Source of the DNA: Ligula intestinalis
Taxonomy: Eukaryota > Platyhelminthes > Cestoda > Diphyllobothriidea > Diphyllobothriidae
DNA length: 64,000 nt
NCBI GenBank assembly: GCA_036362985.1
Contig: JAYGXS010000004.1
Span: 17,973,388-18,037,387, forward strand
Direction: 5' to 3'
How positions within the stretch are numbered: the stretch's first letter is position 1; each line of letters opens with the position of its first letter. Below are positions 11,301 to 23,150 of this stretch, one piece after another. Both the position numbers and the translations under genes were made by a program. The notes under the pieces are model-generated. The model was given only the letters and a program-made list of their open reading frames with translations. It did no database searches and was not told the origin of the DNA.

Positions 11301-14300
11301 GAGATTATACATTGCGCAAATTAGTATGGAACAAAGCGGTACATGTATCCTTTCCCGGCTAAGTTCCAAAGCAAGGAAAGTGAATTAATAATTGATTGCA
11401 AACAACTTTGTTTTGGAATTGCTGCTCTACTTGGATCCTGGCTTCGAGCTCAATCCGAACTCTCTTGATGCCTACCCAGTGCGCTCTATGCTCACAATAA
11501 TAAACAATGATGAAGGTTCGTTTTACATAAGTTTAGTAATCAAGTTGTTTTTCATTCAGAGGGTCTTAAAACTTGGAAATAACCATAAAAACGTTGCTTG
11601 TGGTGTGAATATTGCATAAAATTGTGACGGTGAATATATACTGAACGTTTTCTTGGTTCACCGTATGCGTGTTTCTCATTATCAGATACGCGTATACCGA
11701 TCTGATAGAGGACCCACTCGTCCGTCTATGTTGCCATTAGAGCTCGCACTCGAATCTTCACCACGGGGTGGCTAGGATATAGGCAGCAGGACATTCCCGA
11801 CAAAGACATGAAACACTGCAATGGCCATTACTGGCTTATTTGCCATTATCCGCTGAAACGATCATTATTGCTGGAATAAATCAACTTACCAATGCTAGAA
11901 CGAAGGGTCAAGCCGAAACAATAGCCATTGTGCGGACTTGAAGCGCACTTTCCAGACCTTTGTCACGTCTTTTTAAAAATCGTAAGCAATAAAAACTGCC
12001 TACTGAGAGAGGCACGGGTGGAAGTACATGGGTTATGCGTGACGAAAAGTATTTTTTGTAAAATTATAATTTGAAATTACAGATGAAAAAGTAACCAATG
12101 ATTTCGGCAGTAGATTCGTAATATGAGAATATGCCTGCAACTTTCTTCCTTTAGCAGAATAGCTCTTTATATGTTATTTATTACGAATGCCCAGCAAAGT
12201 TGTAATATTTACTATCGATTCGGACGCAATCGACTTAACTTTAGGTATTGGTAATGCATTTCTGCTAGTGCATATGTATGTTAGGAAGCTATGAAATTAT
12301 TGTGGAGAAAGAAATGCTATTACGTAAAGGTCCGACACTGGTACTGCAAGTACTATTCAGATTATGGGCTGTATACAAAAACTGTGCCACACAAAAAATT
12401 CCACAGTTGAACGATGTCCCTACCAGTGGGAGTGACATTTTCCATTCCTTCTGGATCGGCTGTGCTCTTTTGATTTTGTCTTTGATGATTTGTTAGGTGA
12501 CATCAAAGAAAGGTAGCCTGATTGGTGCATGCCTTACATAAGTGCATTGCTCCTATGCATTCATGGCCTCCTCTAATTGGACAGACACCAATAGTCCGAG
12601 TGTTCGCACACTCGACAGACTTTAGCCGCTGAATGGTCAATTTACTGCGTAAAGTCTTCGACTTGTTTGCGAGTGCTGGGCCATTCAAGTTGCGCACTGT
12701 AAATTAGCTCGAGACTAACCATTTTCGAAGACTGCTACTCAGACCTGTTCCTAATCTAGACTCAGACGGTAACAAGTTTTTCGATGCACTTAAATCCACC
12801 AATAACGCAGATAAGCTAAGCTAGCCTCACTTGTTGAAATGGTTTTCTTTTTTGAAATGTCCTGGTCGGAGGTCTAGTGGATGTCCCATATGCCCTACAT
12901 TGGGCTTTTATGAATGCTGAGATTTGTCAGATGAATTGTAGATTGTCACAGGATAGGAATTGATTCCCTATGGTTACCCATGCAAGCGATCAACGACAGA
13001 TCAGAGATGTCTTTCGGGCGCGAAGTATATATTCTGTGGCCTAGAAGGAATCCTTCCTCTCATACGTGCTTTCTTTTTTGTAATGTGAATTGTTTGACCA
13101 AAATTAAGCTTTCTAATCTGGGTTCCAGCGACTTCTATATAAGTAGTTAAAAACGTCATTGTGAACGTGATTTCCATAATGGGCCTGTTTTGAAAAAAGG
13201 TTTCAATGTTGCCTGTGGCCATCATTAACTACTTATCAGACTATAGCTAAGACAGTTGACACATAGTACAGAAGTCTTAAATTTGCATTAACTTAGAGTG
13301 TGCGATGCCCATGTAGACATAAATCTTATGGTGAAGACAACCCTCAGTATTCGGGCTGAAACTTTAATGCTTAGTATCTCACAGCAGGACACATAATTTT
13401 CATGCATAAAAAGGAATTCCTAGGAGAAGTTTTCATTTGAGAATGGCTTTTGATAGAATGCTGGTTCGATTAATGACTAGTTCTTTTATCAAAGGAGTTT
13501 ATCATTGTTTGTTCCACGATTTTTTAAAGCCCATTTGCCTTGAAAAGTGAGCTGTGGCGTATTTTGTCCGTAAACTACGACGTCTTGCAAATTAATTTGC
13601 GCTTAACTCTTAAATATCAAGATAAGCTGCAAATATCTTTTGTAGAGCGTTTGCCGTTTCTTGTGGGTCGTAGCATAGACTGTTATCAGTATGTCAGTAT
13701 AACTACCTGGGTTGTTTGTTGTCGTACCTCCATGTACATTCTACCATATGCCGAGTAAATCGTTCTAATATGACGTGAATACTTCAAATAAACATTCTAT
13801 GCCAGCAGATTTGAAGGAAACATTTTTGGGAAGCAGCTTTCCTGCAAGAAATGTTGGCGCATCTCTGAGATGGAAACTTATTTGACTGCTTATTTGCTTT
13901 CGATCAACATCCTCACGAAAGAATCCTCTAGGTTATGCATCCGCGTACTAAGCAGAAAGCCTTACTTTTTCGACAATCAACTACATTTTGACTTTTGCTA
14001 AGTTCCATTGTGCCTTACTGGCTCCTAGATGCTGTGCTACGATTAACTCGCTGTTAACCTGCTCACGTTAAAAAGAGGCATTTAGCATTGTCTCAGTGCT
14101 ACACTAGGTCAGAAAAATTAACCTCCTACAACTGCTATAAAAGTCTACACCAGTAGCTACAATATACCTCCGCATGCAATTAGTAGAGAAGCATTAAGTC
14201 TTAACTGATGCGCAGTTTGTCCGCCGTCTAAGAAAATAAATGGCCATTAGAAGAACACGTACACATGCAGTGTCACTAAACTGCAACTTAAAGCAGGAAG

Positions 14301-14360
14301 TGTTAACCGTTCTTTTAAACGAATCAGTCCGCTCACGATTCGCTAGAGTTAATTAGCAAA
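8301..14360. other. No recognisable gene, 6 kb
   Basis: Only short frames without known motifs. An open frame of about 125 codons at 8233-8610 begins inside the SINE tail and has no family signature. I found no tandem repeat, exon pair or RNA gene here. It is probably one long intron or intergenic stretch. Confidence 0.5.
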
Positions 14361-14843
14361 CCCTTGGAGACCTCTTTTGTTATTCATGGGCCCATAAGCG
14401 AAGAAGAAAGCAGAGCTGTGATGTATTGGAATGCGTCCAGCGTCGGAGGCTTGGCATGGTCCAGCCTGACCATGGCCCCTGACCTAAAACGGTTAGACAG
14501 CGAGCTCATAGCTCAATGGTTAGGGCATTTAACTCTGATCAGAAAGAGCACAACTTGGGTTTGGGTATGACTGGCTGATGACGAAAAATGGCCACTGCAG
14601 TCTCGCCTGTTTTTGCTGGCAAAAATTTCCGCCTATACTACCATCTGTTAGGGCCTCTGGCGAGACCAAAGGTACAGCGGGACAGGTGAGTCCCGTTAAC
14701 GGTCAGGTGATCATTCATCACCGAGTGCCCTTGAAGACCTCTTTTGCTATCCAGTAGCTCATGAACGGGAAAGAAAACAGATGTGTGATGGATTGGAATG
14801 CTTTCAGCGTCAGAAGCTAGGCATGCTCCAGCTTAACCATGGC
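14361..14843 (+). repeat. Direct repeat, 367-bp offset, flanking a SINE
   Basis: About 115 bases at 14361-14475 (CCCTTGGAGACCTCTTTTG ... CATGG) recur at 14728-14843, with roughly one difference in five. The interval between the two copies is the SINE head and body. This may be a head-to-tail SINE dimer whose second unit is truncated, in which case the repeated block is a 5' or 3' module of a longer composite element. Confidence 0.65.
14500..14727 (+). mobile_element. tRNA-derived SINE with hammerhead remnant
   Basis: The 5' part has a near-perfect tRNA A box, TAGCTCAATGGTTAGG at 14509-14524. About 30 bases later comes a worn region where a B box should be. The body follows: GACTGG (14569-14574), CTGATGA (14575-14581), then a collapsed segment and GGCCACTGCAGTC. 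Other copies have a stem II hairpin between CTGATGA and GAAA, and here that hairpin is deleted, so the ribozyme is broken. Transcription of such elements is by RNA polymerase III from the internal A and B boxes. Confidence 0.7.
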
Positions 14844-17119
14844 AGATAAACCCGACAGTCACACACGCATGCGAAGGGTTTATGGACAAAGCGGAAGATT
14901 TTCTGCACCATAAGCAGCAGTAGACCCCTGAGACTGGTGCCCTACTTTAAGGTTTCTTAGAAAATCTCCATTTCTCGTTTTTTACCTCTCGTACCCATGT
15001 TTTGTCTAAAATGCTTCAAGGTAGATGTGCATATGACCCTTCTTTGGCAAAAGTAATGCATTAAGTTGAGCCGGCGTTTAGCTGGCTTTAGTTCAGCTCA
15101 GGCGCTCCACCATCTGCGCTGATCTGTCAATCCAGTTTGAAAGCCCGTTTGGTGGCTGCCACCGATCTAGCGAGCTTGGTTTCCCTACCGGAAAGTTTCT
15201 TACCAGAGAACAAGTTTTATATCATGTGAAAACGGCCTACTAACATGTCTAGCAGTGCAATACTTTGTCAACCGCTTACGCTCTGCGAAGTAGAGGAAAA
15301 ACAGGTAAATCTTTTTGCCTGAATGACTTTGAAGGAGGAGAAAACGCTTAAACATTTTTTACGCCTGAAAAATTACACGATGGTGGAAAATTATTTGGAA
15401 AAAACCTGATTGCTCAGGAAACGCCTCACCCCCACCGACTGCGTACCACGTTATCAACGTTTACTTGCACCAAATTGCATTTGAAGACTGGATTTTAGTC
15501 AGGTCTGTCTGTCTGTCCTCTGCCATCCAACGTATACTTTTCCTTTCGTTTCCGTTTAGCAACAAACACCCTTCTTTTGAAATGCATGATTGGATGTGTC
15601 TTGGTGTTGAGAAGTCCGAATGACTGCGATTTTTGCTAACTTTGATTTATTCGGTAGTAAAGCGGTAGTCAAGATAGTTTACCCAGTAGTAGAGGGTTCG
15701 CTACATTTTGTGTCTTTATGATATATGGCAGTTTAGACGTCCTTTGTCATGTCGGTGCATGTTTGGTCTTTTGAAGTTTCTCCTTCAGGTACTCCGACTT
15801 AAGAGGACTAGAGAGCACATCGTCCGCGATTAAATCCACAGACCGGTAGCAAAAGGATTGTAAATTTAATTCAAAAAACGTATTGATCAAGTGTAACCAC
15901 GTTGTTAATTGTAGCGGAGTATTTATTTCATTAGGGCTTTATGCCGACGTTCATCTAGATATTTTTTACATGACAGGAATTACTTTTTTAAGTGTATTAT
16001 CTGAGATACTAAAATGAAAAAAATAATTTTACGTGCATAAAAAGCAGATAAGCTTATAACTCAGAATGTGTTTCAAGGAGATGGTATATTTTTGAAAATT
16101 CCCCTTTTACATTATGGAATAGATTATGAATTATTCCTGTTTCTGGTTCTCTTGCCTTGAATGGTTTCAAAACCACCTGACACAAAATATGGCTATTATC
16201 TTTGCATACCCATTAGCCCACCTTTTTATACAGCTGTACATTAACATGTTGAGAATCACATTGAAATAACTGTCGACAACACATATACGTATGCATTAAA
16301 TTGCATATATCACCAGGCAGCCAGTTTAAGACTTCGTGTACTAACCGCTCCTCAAAGGCGAACTGTAAACGTAGTCAAGACGTCCTAGGTAAGACGATTG
16401 CCTACCAGTATATAAGAAATGCAGTTATTATGCATCATATATATGTATTTTAACGAAATTCCCTATTTATTAGCAATTTGCACGCAACTGGGAGAGTCCT
16501 GAGCCTACCATGTGTCATTTGACACAAATTGGGCCTTTATTCACGTCTGCATTACATCTGCTATTAGTGTTCGACGATTCCAATAACCATTTCGGTCTTT
16601 TAAACGTCTGTACGCCCTTACAACATGCATATTTTTACGTAAGCAATTAAGAAAAAACAAGGATAAGCATCTAGCAGCACTGGATAACTGCCAAATCAGC
16701 GTGTTTAACAGGGTGACCCAAATGCTTTTTCCTTACGTTCGCGGGATAGCTTGCTATATAAATATGGCCTTCCAACCGGCGAGCCGAATTCCACTGGTGC
16801 AATTGGCTGTATTTTTAGCTCACGTGGCGTGCCAAATGCTTATATCAAAATGCCAAAACCGGATTGAAAGGATGATTAGAGATGGCAAAGATGAACAGGC
16901 AAGTTACTTAATTAATGCAGAGAGGCAGGTCAAACCATCACCTGCTCGAACTGTGGAAAGCCTTTCGCCCTCACAGCTCCATACTTCTATCAGGTTCTAA
17001 CACAAGAAGCCTTAATTAACGCCACTGTGCGAGGATTGCACCGCACACAGAGTGACCATTTTAGAACAGCTACAAAACTAAAACTGACCAAAACCGGGTC
17101 ATCGCCAGACAAGCGTCTT
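14844..17119. other. No firm gene; one weak exon-like frame
   Basis: Mostly anonymous. Near 16750 a TATA-like CTATATAAATA precedes a frame whose last third looks protein-like (RIERMIRDGKDEQ). A GC-type donor (AG then GCAAGT) lies at about 16898. I do not treat this as a supported gene. Confidence 0.4.
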
Positions 17120-17660
17120 TCCTAGGTCAGGACGGGCTGGGGTTTTGGTTATTCAGTGATTCATCCCCGTCTGCAAACTGCGTGTTTCTCCCCCCCCCCT
17201 CCCCGTGCACGCACGCAGTTTGCACACGCAACAGGCTCGGGGTGAAAGCAGTTTTCCCGTTTACCGCAGGCGGGTTACCAAGGCGCCGGAGGCAGGTCAA
17301 CCTGGCGGCTGGGATGCCACACTGACTAGCAGTGCCCTCACCATAATAGGGAACGCGGATGCCGTCTGCGTAGGTGGTGGTAGTGGTGGAGATGTGTGCA
17401 AACAGACCTTGTAGCCAGCCAAAGACATTAACGTCGCATTCGGGATGGCCTAATGCCCCCGGGCCTTTTAAACTCTCGCCCACGTCAGCACCTGCTATAT
17501 TGCTGTGTGTGTGCGCCGTTCTGTACTGCTCCTCCACCCCCCACCTTTCAGCCTCCTGGCCTCGGGCTTCTACCAAATATCAGTAAAAGCCGCAGAAGGG
17601 CTGACCCTCATCAATGGCCTGGCCAAGTCTCATTTTACTTAAAGAGAACTTGGCAGCTGA
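17120..17660. other. GC-rich block of unknown origin
   Basis: Base composition jumps above the AT-rich surroundings. There are C-runs (CCCCCCCCCC near 17191), CpG-containing patches and GGTGGTGG tracts. Open frames of 70-149 codons occur on both strands, but they look like a result of high GC, since none has a recognisable domain. It could be the end of an unidentified retroelement or a CpG-island-like segment. Confidence 0.4.
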
Positions 17661-18779
17661 AGCAGGGGTAGGGCACTGTCCTTTTTCTCATACTGACTTT
17701 TGGCTCACGTTTCATGGGAAAAAATAGCTCTTGTAGTTCCCCTCATATACCTTAATCCCAGCACTATGTCCTACGAAAACGGTGGTTATAGGGCTTTTTT
17801 TGGGGGAAGGGGGTGGGGAAATAGGACAGGCGAAAAGGAAATTTTTAGAAGTAAGAGTAAAGTGAAAAAATGTAGACAAAATTGTTTCCCGCGGCGGCTG
17901 GAAGTTAGGTGTTCCGCATGTAGTGCGCAGCGCTTCGCGCCACGGACTATACTAATCTAACTCCAGAACGGTAAGTTGGACCTTAGATAAATTGAAGTAG
18001 ACGACCTTCTAACCACCATTTTTTATTTTTCGGGAATTCCAAGAAAGCTGCAATTCGATAATTGGGTTTTTCCGCAATACGTTAAATGATAATCCAGAAT
18101 CTACAGATATAAATCAACAACACTTCTTAATACAACGTAATTCGGCTTGAGAGTACAATTAGTGTATGCTTGGTATCAGAAAAAAAATACTCAACATAGC
18201 ATTTCACACGCTCAAAAATTTCAGTTTATTTCCACTTATCGATGTTCCTTTATCATGTCAAAAGCACACGTATGGATAATTCTTTTAGCAGTCTTAAAAT
18301 GTGCTGAGGAATAAAGGTTTTTTAATCCATATATCCGCCGAAAAACAGCCGTCAAACGGAAACAAAACATGACTTTTGCGGAGAAATGAGATATATCCCA
18401 GTTTTCCGACATTGAACCATATAGTTTTAACTAGAAATCATTAGGCTACGAGCCATGCTGCACCTTATGAAGTTAAGTTAATAGATGGCAAAAATATTGC
18501 AAGGATATCCACTAGGCACTTTTGTGAAGCAGGCAGATGGCAGCGTTTAACCACGGTATTCTACTTTAAACTTTATTTGCTTACCAAAAATATGTTGACG
18601 ACATCCTCATTGGATGAAACATCTTAAGGGTAAGCTTCCGGTTTACCTAGGCACCAAATGCCGCTCCCTTCTCATGGTTGCTTTGCACTTATCGGAACTT
18701 TCTACATCCGCCAATACAAGCAAGCATGCAATTCCCAGGAAGTACTCCAGATGGAGAAGAAAATGTGATCGCTGGGACA
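17661..18779. other. No recognisable gene
   Basis: Short frames only. A G-rich run (GGGGGAAGGGGGTGGGG) lies near 17800. No repeat shared with other parts of the window was noticed. Confidence 0.5.
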
Positions 18780-18784
18780 CGACT

Positions 18785-18838
18785 TTTATTCGCCTGATGT
18801 TTCTAAATCTGTTGCATATCCTTCATCAGAGACATTAG
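18785..18838 (-). ncRNA. Hammerhead ribozyme of PLE type, core intact
   Basis: On the minus strand, CTGATGA (complement of 18823-18829) is followed by a stem II region, GAAA (complement of 18800-18803), and a short ACAT in place of the palindromic ACGT. The predicted cleavage is after C17 (complement of 18796), just before AGGC. Stem I pairs GTCT before the core with AGGC after the cleavage site, with G-T wobbles extending it. Stem II is weaker than in sister copies. All invariant core residues are there. PLEs across animals are known to carry such type I hammerheads with minimal stem III. Confidence 0.65.
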
Positions 18839-18867
18839 CAGAAACAGTTATTGAAATGGGTATGCTT

Positions 18868-18928
18868 TTGTTTCTGCTTTTGTCTCTGATGAAGGATACG
18901 CAACGAATTAAGGAACACCAGCCGAATA
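18868..18928 (+). ncRNA. Hammerhead remnant of PLE type
   Basis: Opposite-strand partner of the preceding ribozyme. TTTTGTCT is followed by CTGATGA (18886-18892) and a stem II region. GAAC then stands where GAAA is expected, followed by ACC, then AGCCGAATAAA. The GAAA to GAAC change and the altered stem III make activity unlikely. Stem I pairing (GTCT with AGCC) is also weakened. Confidence 0.55.
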
Positions 18929-18945
18929 AACGTCATGTCCTACTC

Positions 18946-20160
18946 AACTACCTACATCTGTTGGAGAGGTAGAACGATGTAGGCTTTAAACATGCCAGTC
19001 CCTTACCGAGAAGCAACTTCTATGTTTGGGCTTGTTACTTCTCTGAAAGCTAGTGCACGCTGCGTTACTAGGCAATCACATTGTTCATTGCTCTCACCCT
19101 AAACACTTATCCATAGGACGACATCAGTTTTAATCATGCTTATTTTCTAGAGGCTACAAAGAACACAGATATTTGCCTGTTATGAGTGTCATCGTCTTTT
19201 TCCCTGTGCAAATTGTCAAACTCCTACGTCTTTTTTGCTTCGAATTTAGATAAAGTGCTTTCCTGTTAGTATATATTTTTATTCGAAGGCATTTTTTCTA
19301 TTCTTTAATATCAATAATTTTTCCCGTAAACTGCAGCTTCCCACTGATCATGGGATAAAATATGATGAGCCACTTGGCCATAAGCAGAAAGGATCAACAT
19401 GTTACTGTCCCATTGGAAGTGTATAATTAGTTGCTGTGTCTATGCGTTTACTTCCAAGTAACACGACTTAATATCTTGGGTAGATGCTATACGAAGAATA
19501 GTCAGTTACAGTGTCCGCAAGAATGCACTTTAAACATCACCTGTTACATCGACTTTTTTTGTATGTCGTAGAGATACCCTATTTCGAATGCACCATTGAA
19601 CTCGTTACAGTTCTAGATGTACAGAATTTTTAAAAGCTAAAGGGCCTGCAACAGATGTAGCTACTCCCAAGTAAAAGTACTCCGTTGAATTCTAATATTT
19701 TGGGGTGCCTACGTAAATATTCACACTGAATACAATGGAAGTCATATTGTACTCTTTCAGCGGTAAAATTTCTATTGAGACGCATTTGCCCTCTCACTAG
19801 CCATGAAAGTTAAAATAAGTACCCGCCCCTCTCTATGTACATGGCTATTCAGCCCACAGGAAGACTCAAATTTTGGACCAATCTAGCCTTGAATTAACTT
19901 ATATCTGACTGCATATGGTAAATCGGTTCGGTATCTCCATTCTGATTGCAATTCCTTGGGAGTTAGTTTATCTGAGTGGGGTTTAATGGTGTCCGAAAGA
20001 TTGTTTACGCATGACTTACTGTGTAACAAGAAACGAAGCAAAATAACTCTCCCACTGGCCTGACAAAAAGGTAAGGTTTTTTGTACCATTTCTGAGCATC
20101 AGTGGCATGACATTGTTTTCCAGTCTATAGACCCCCTACAAACAAACATCTACGCGTGCA
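18946..20160. other. No recognisable gene
   Basis: Anonymous AT-rich sequence without exon signals or shared repeats that I could detect. Confidence 0.5.
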
Positions 20161-20269
20161 CTTAACAAATCTTTAGGCAAGCAATCAGTAGTAATTAGAG
20201 GACGAGCCCTTAACACTTCTCCCCCTCTCCCTCTACTTATTACTGATTGGTTACCTAAACTTTTGTTAA
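20161..20269. repeat. Foldback element, about 109 bp
   Basis: Arms of about 40 bases (CTTAACAAATCTTTAGGCAA... at 20161-20200, and its complement ...TTACCTAAACTTTTGTTAA ending at 20269) are about 80% complementary. They enclose a 30-base C/T-rich loop. It would form a strong hairpin in RNA or single-stranded DNA. It could be a tiny MITE, but I see no clear target-site duplication. Confidence 0.55.
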
Positions 20270-22353
20270 CTCTGCCCTCCCTTATATTATTAGATTTGCC
20301 CGATTATGAATAATAAAAATGGCTCGTTCGCCTAACTTGACTTCGTGAATGCTTATATGGGTATCGTCGCTCATCCTACGCACATGTCAGAAGTGCTTTC
20401 CTGAAGGGTTCTTAAAAATGAATAAAAATTAGGCTACCTAAATAACCAATGATATGTTGATTATTAACCGATTAAAGCAATAGAATATCTTTAAAAGGGC
20501 TTTCTTATGCAAAATATTCTAGTCAGCTGTGCCATAGCATTCCGCTCTCGAAACTGGTACTAATTTGTGATATTAAACTGAGTTTCGCGGGCGGAGAAGT
20601 GGAGGATTAAAAGTTTAAACTCTCTTACAAAATGCAGGATCTGTAAAAATAATTTAATTTTTGAGAGTCACGTTTAAAGGCAATTTAGGAACAAGTTTAA
20701 AAATATTCTTTAGTGAAATAAAGTATTCGGTTAGGATCTACTTACTTTGTTCTCACATTGAGGATTTTCAGATTAGGATTTTCATATTAAGAACAGTCTG
20801 TAGGAAATATGGTTTGAAATTCCCCGAATTCAGTTGTTGCCTATTTTATATGTCACCTAATGAGGTGATCTTCGGGATAATTACTGAGTATCTTTATTGA
20901 TCAGACACAGATCGCTTCTTCATGTTACTTTCAGTACTTTACTCTTTATAGCTAGTTCCATTGATCATTCGTATGAGGTAAGTGTACGCGGGAAGACAAT
21001 CCATTTTATTCGGAGATTGTCTATTGGTGGGAACGCACTGACGGCCTTGTGCTACGCCTGGGCAATAATTATTCATTCTGGACAGTACATTTAAGAAGGA
21101 ATTGCGTTTTATCTCACATTTATGACTAGGCCAGGGCTACCTGAGAGATTGTTTTTTTCCAACTCTTTAAAAGCACTCCAACCTGCCTTTTGCATCCACG
21201 TTTTCCCTCGGCTACTGAGTTGTGCTTCAGAACAAACAACGCCCCTGGGTGTCGGTCGCGTTAAAGTGTCTTCTTCACCATAGCTTGCTATCGCCTTCTT
21301 TTACGCACACACTGGTCAGTTGCGTGTCTGTACATAAACAGACCAAAGGTGGGTGAAGTCACGCTCTCCCTTACATGGCCATTTCGGCTTTAAGTTATTC
21401 TTTTCCATCACAGAGAGACGCGTGAACTACCGGACCCCACCTCACTCAATTCTCACCTTGATTGGTGGAAGGGGAACAGACCTAGTTGCGTTAGCCGGCT
21501 AGCGCGTGTATTTGGCCTTTCTGTGTACGTACATAGACACGCACGTGGTCTGCCTCTGACAAGCAGGCAGCCACTTCAGCCAGGCAGCCTCCAAACCGAA
21601 GATGCGTACCTGGTAGACTGGAAGGCTGCTTATCTTCCTATCTCGCCCTCCCCTCTCTCTCTCAAACACTTATCTCGGCTGCCTCTACTACTAGTAGAAG
21701 CTGGTGCATTTGTACGCCATCTTTGCCTGACTGTTACGGCAGTTTTTTTGCAAAAGTGTAATCCATGCTCATTTTGATCTTCAACGCCAGATCAACGATG
21801 GAAAGATGCCCGTGCAAATGCTGACATTAAAATGGGTTCCAGTGCATTCATTTCAAATACTGCAGTTTTTACTTATTTCCAAAAATGAATCTACAGAAGA
21901 ACATTTTTAAAGGTTGATCCTGCGAAAAAGGGATCAGGATCAGACATTGACCGTTCCTAGACGGATGCGAGTGACCGACGTATGAATTTGACCTGGTTCC
22001 TAGCCGTTGCGCTATCGCAGTCACACCGGACAGCTGAGCTAAGCAATAGATATGCCCTGCCTCGTCTTGTAAACCCGCAGTTAAAGGCATTTTCGAGAAA
22101 GTAGACTGGCTGTGCGAAGCCAGCAGAGACGACTGCCCAGTCCACCCCCTCGTTAGGCGGTGTACTGAGCGATTGTTGGCGCTTGTTCGGGGCGTTCTCG
22201 ACCTCGCGGGTGCCTCCGTCTGAAAGCGAGCCTTCGCGGGTGTTGGCTGTCGGCCCGATGTAACTTTCTTGGCCCGCCCTATTGCCCCGTTCTTAGCAGA
22301 CATGAGCATTGTGCAGAGCGCCTGGTAGGCGGGGTTTAAATTCAGGGCTCGGT
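20270..22353. other. No firm gene; 3' side of a PLE remnant
   Basis: The first part is anonymous AT-rich sequence. From about 21120 the sequence becomes richer in G+C. A frame on the minus strand (21869-22309) lies directly downstream of the PLE nuclease remnant, so it may be that element's C-terminal or 3' untranslated part, but it has no motif of its own. CT-rich patches occur near 21640-21660. Confidence 0.4.
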
Positions 22354-22680
22354 TCAGTGTGCCTGTCGAGGATCGAAGTTCGTCACTAGTCTGGCTCTGC
22401 CCATCACCCTCGATTTCTTAAAGGCGAATTTGTGGTTCAGCTGTTGTACATGGCCGTAGACCATAGACAGCTTGTCCTTGCGGTTGATTGGGAGCTGGCG
22501 CTCATTCGACCGCGGGCTTATACGTCTGTCGGTTTCACCGACGTACCTTGTTTTGTAAACTACTGCTGCCTGTTCTGTCAGTGGTAGCGGGTCTTTGAGC
22601 CGCATTATTTGCTGTCTGATGATTGAATCCGGCTTGTAAGCCACACCGATATCGAATGGATTCAGGATTCTTGCCGTCGC
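22354..22680 (-). pseudogene. PLE linker and GIY-YIG endonuclease, broken
   Basis: Minus-strand reading shows the usual PLE linker (VAYKPDSIIRQQIM, then KDPLPLTEQ), followed by VVYKTRYVGETDRR, which corresponds to the GIY-YIG core. The later part is only loosely conserved. The zinc-ribbon-like cysteines usually found between the two halves of the GIY motif are missing, so there is a small deletion. In intact PLEs this domain nicks target DNA to prime reverse transcription. The reading joins the RT remnant upstream (22830-23150) after frame changes. Confidence 0.75.
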
Positions 22681-22829
22681 CTCTTTACATAAGGGATTGC
22701 GAGCAAGAACTTGGGGTCTTCTTCTTTTTTCGACCGTCCAATGTGGGACTTCTTGAGACGCCTGCACACGAAGGATTTTGGATAACCGCTGGCTTGAAAA
22801 AGAGCACGTAAGTACTTAACCTACCCCTC

Positions 22830-23150
22830 TTCCCTCTGTGGTCGCTGCAATGTGTTAGAACGCGTTGGAAGAGGGTTCTGATACAACTGCGTTTGTGACC
22901 AACAAGATTGTTTTTTCTAAACTCGAGAATGCGCACGATGTTTGTTGCCGTTCAGTAGACGGATGCCCTTATCTTCCCGTCTGCCAGCTTAGCCAATTGT
23001 ACATCAAGGAAGGCTACTTGATTGTCGACCTCTTCTTTGCACAGTAAACTGGATGTCAGGAAATATAGAATTCAACAGTGCCTTTAAAGCCTGCACTTTG
23101 CTCCTTTTGGTGACAACGATAGTGCCGTCTGGCCCAGAACTTTGGGGGAG
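22830..23150 (-). pseudogene. PLE reverse transcriptase, C-terminal part, broken
   Basis: In shifted minus-strand frames one reads PDGTIVVTKRSKVQ, then NSIFPDIQFT, VAFLDVQLAK, ASVY and HKRSCIRTLFQRV. These follow the order of PLE RT from motif C (normally YVDD, here with PDGT in its place) through the FLDV block to the thumb region. At least one stop and one or more frameshifts interrupt it. With the nuclease remnant at 22354-22680 it forms one 5'-truncated PLE copy. Confidence 0.75.

Larger units (their letters stand above)
18780..18945. repeat. Inverted pair of PLE hammerhead ends
   Basis: The sequence from about 18811 (GTTGCATATCCTTCATCAGAG) is answered by its near complement ending at about 18904 (CTCTGATGAAGGATACGCAAC). 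AGCAGAAAC and GTTTCTGCT lie on the inner side. The two arms are two hammerhead-bearing PLE termini in opposite orientation, with about 40 bases between them. PLEs often insert with terminal repeats in inverted arrangement, so this may be all that is left of one or two severely truncated insertions. Confidence 0.7.

Noticed and set aside
16701..17000. 99-codon frame with a TATA-like box upstream as a gene
   Set aside because: No family match, a doubtful GC-type donor, and a first half that reads as random AT-rich translation.
17127..17576. 149-codon minus-strand frame as a gene
   Set aside because: It lies in a GC-rich block where stops are rare, has overlapping frames on both strands and no motif.
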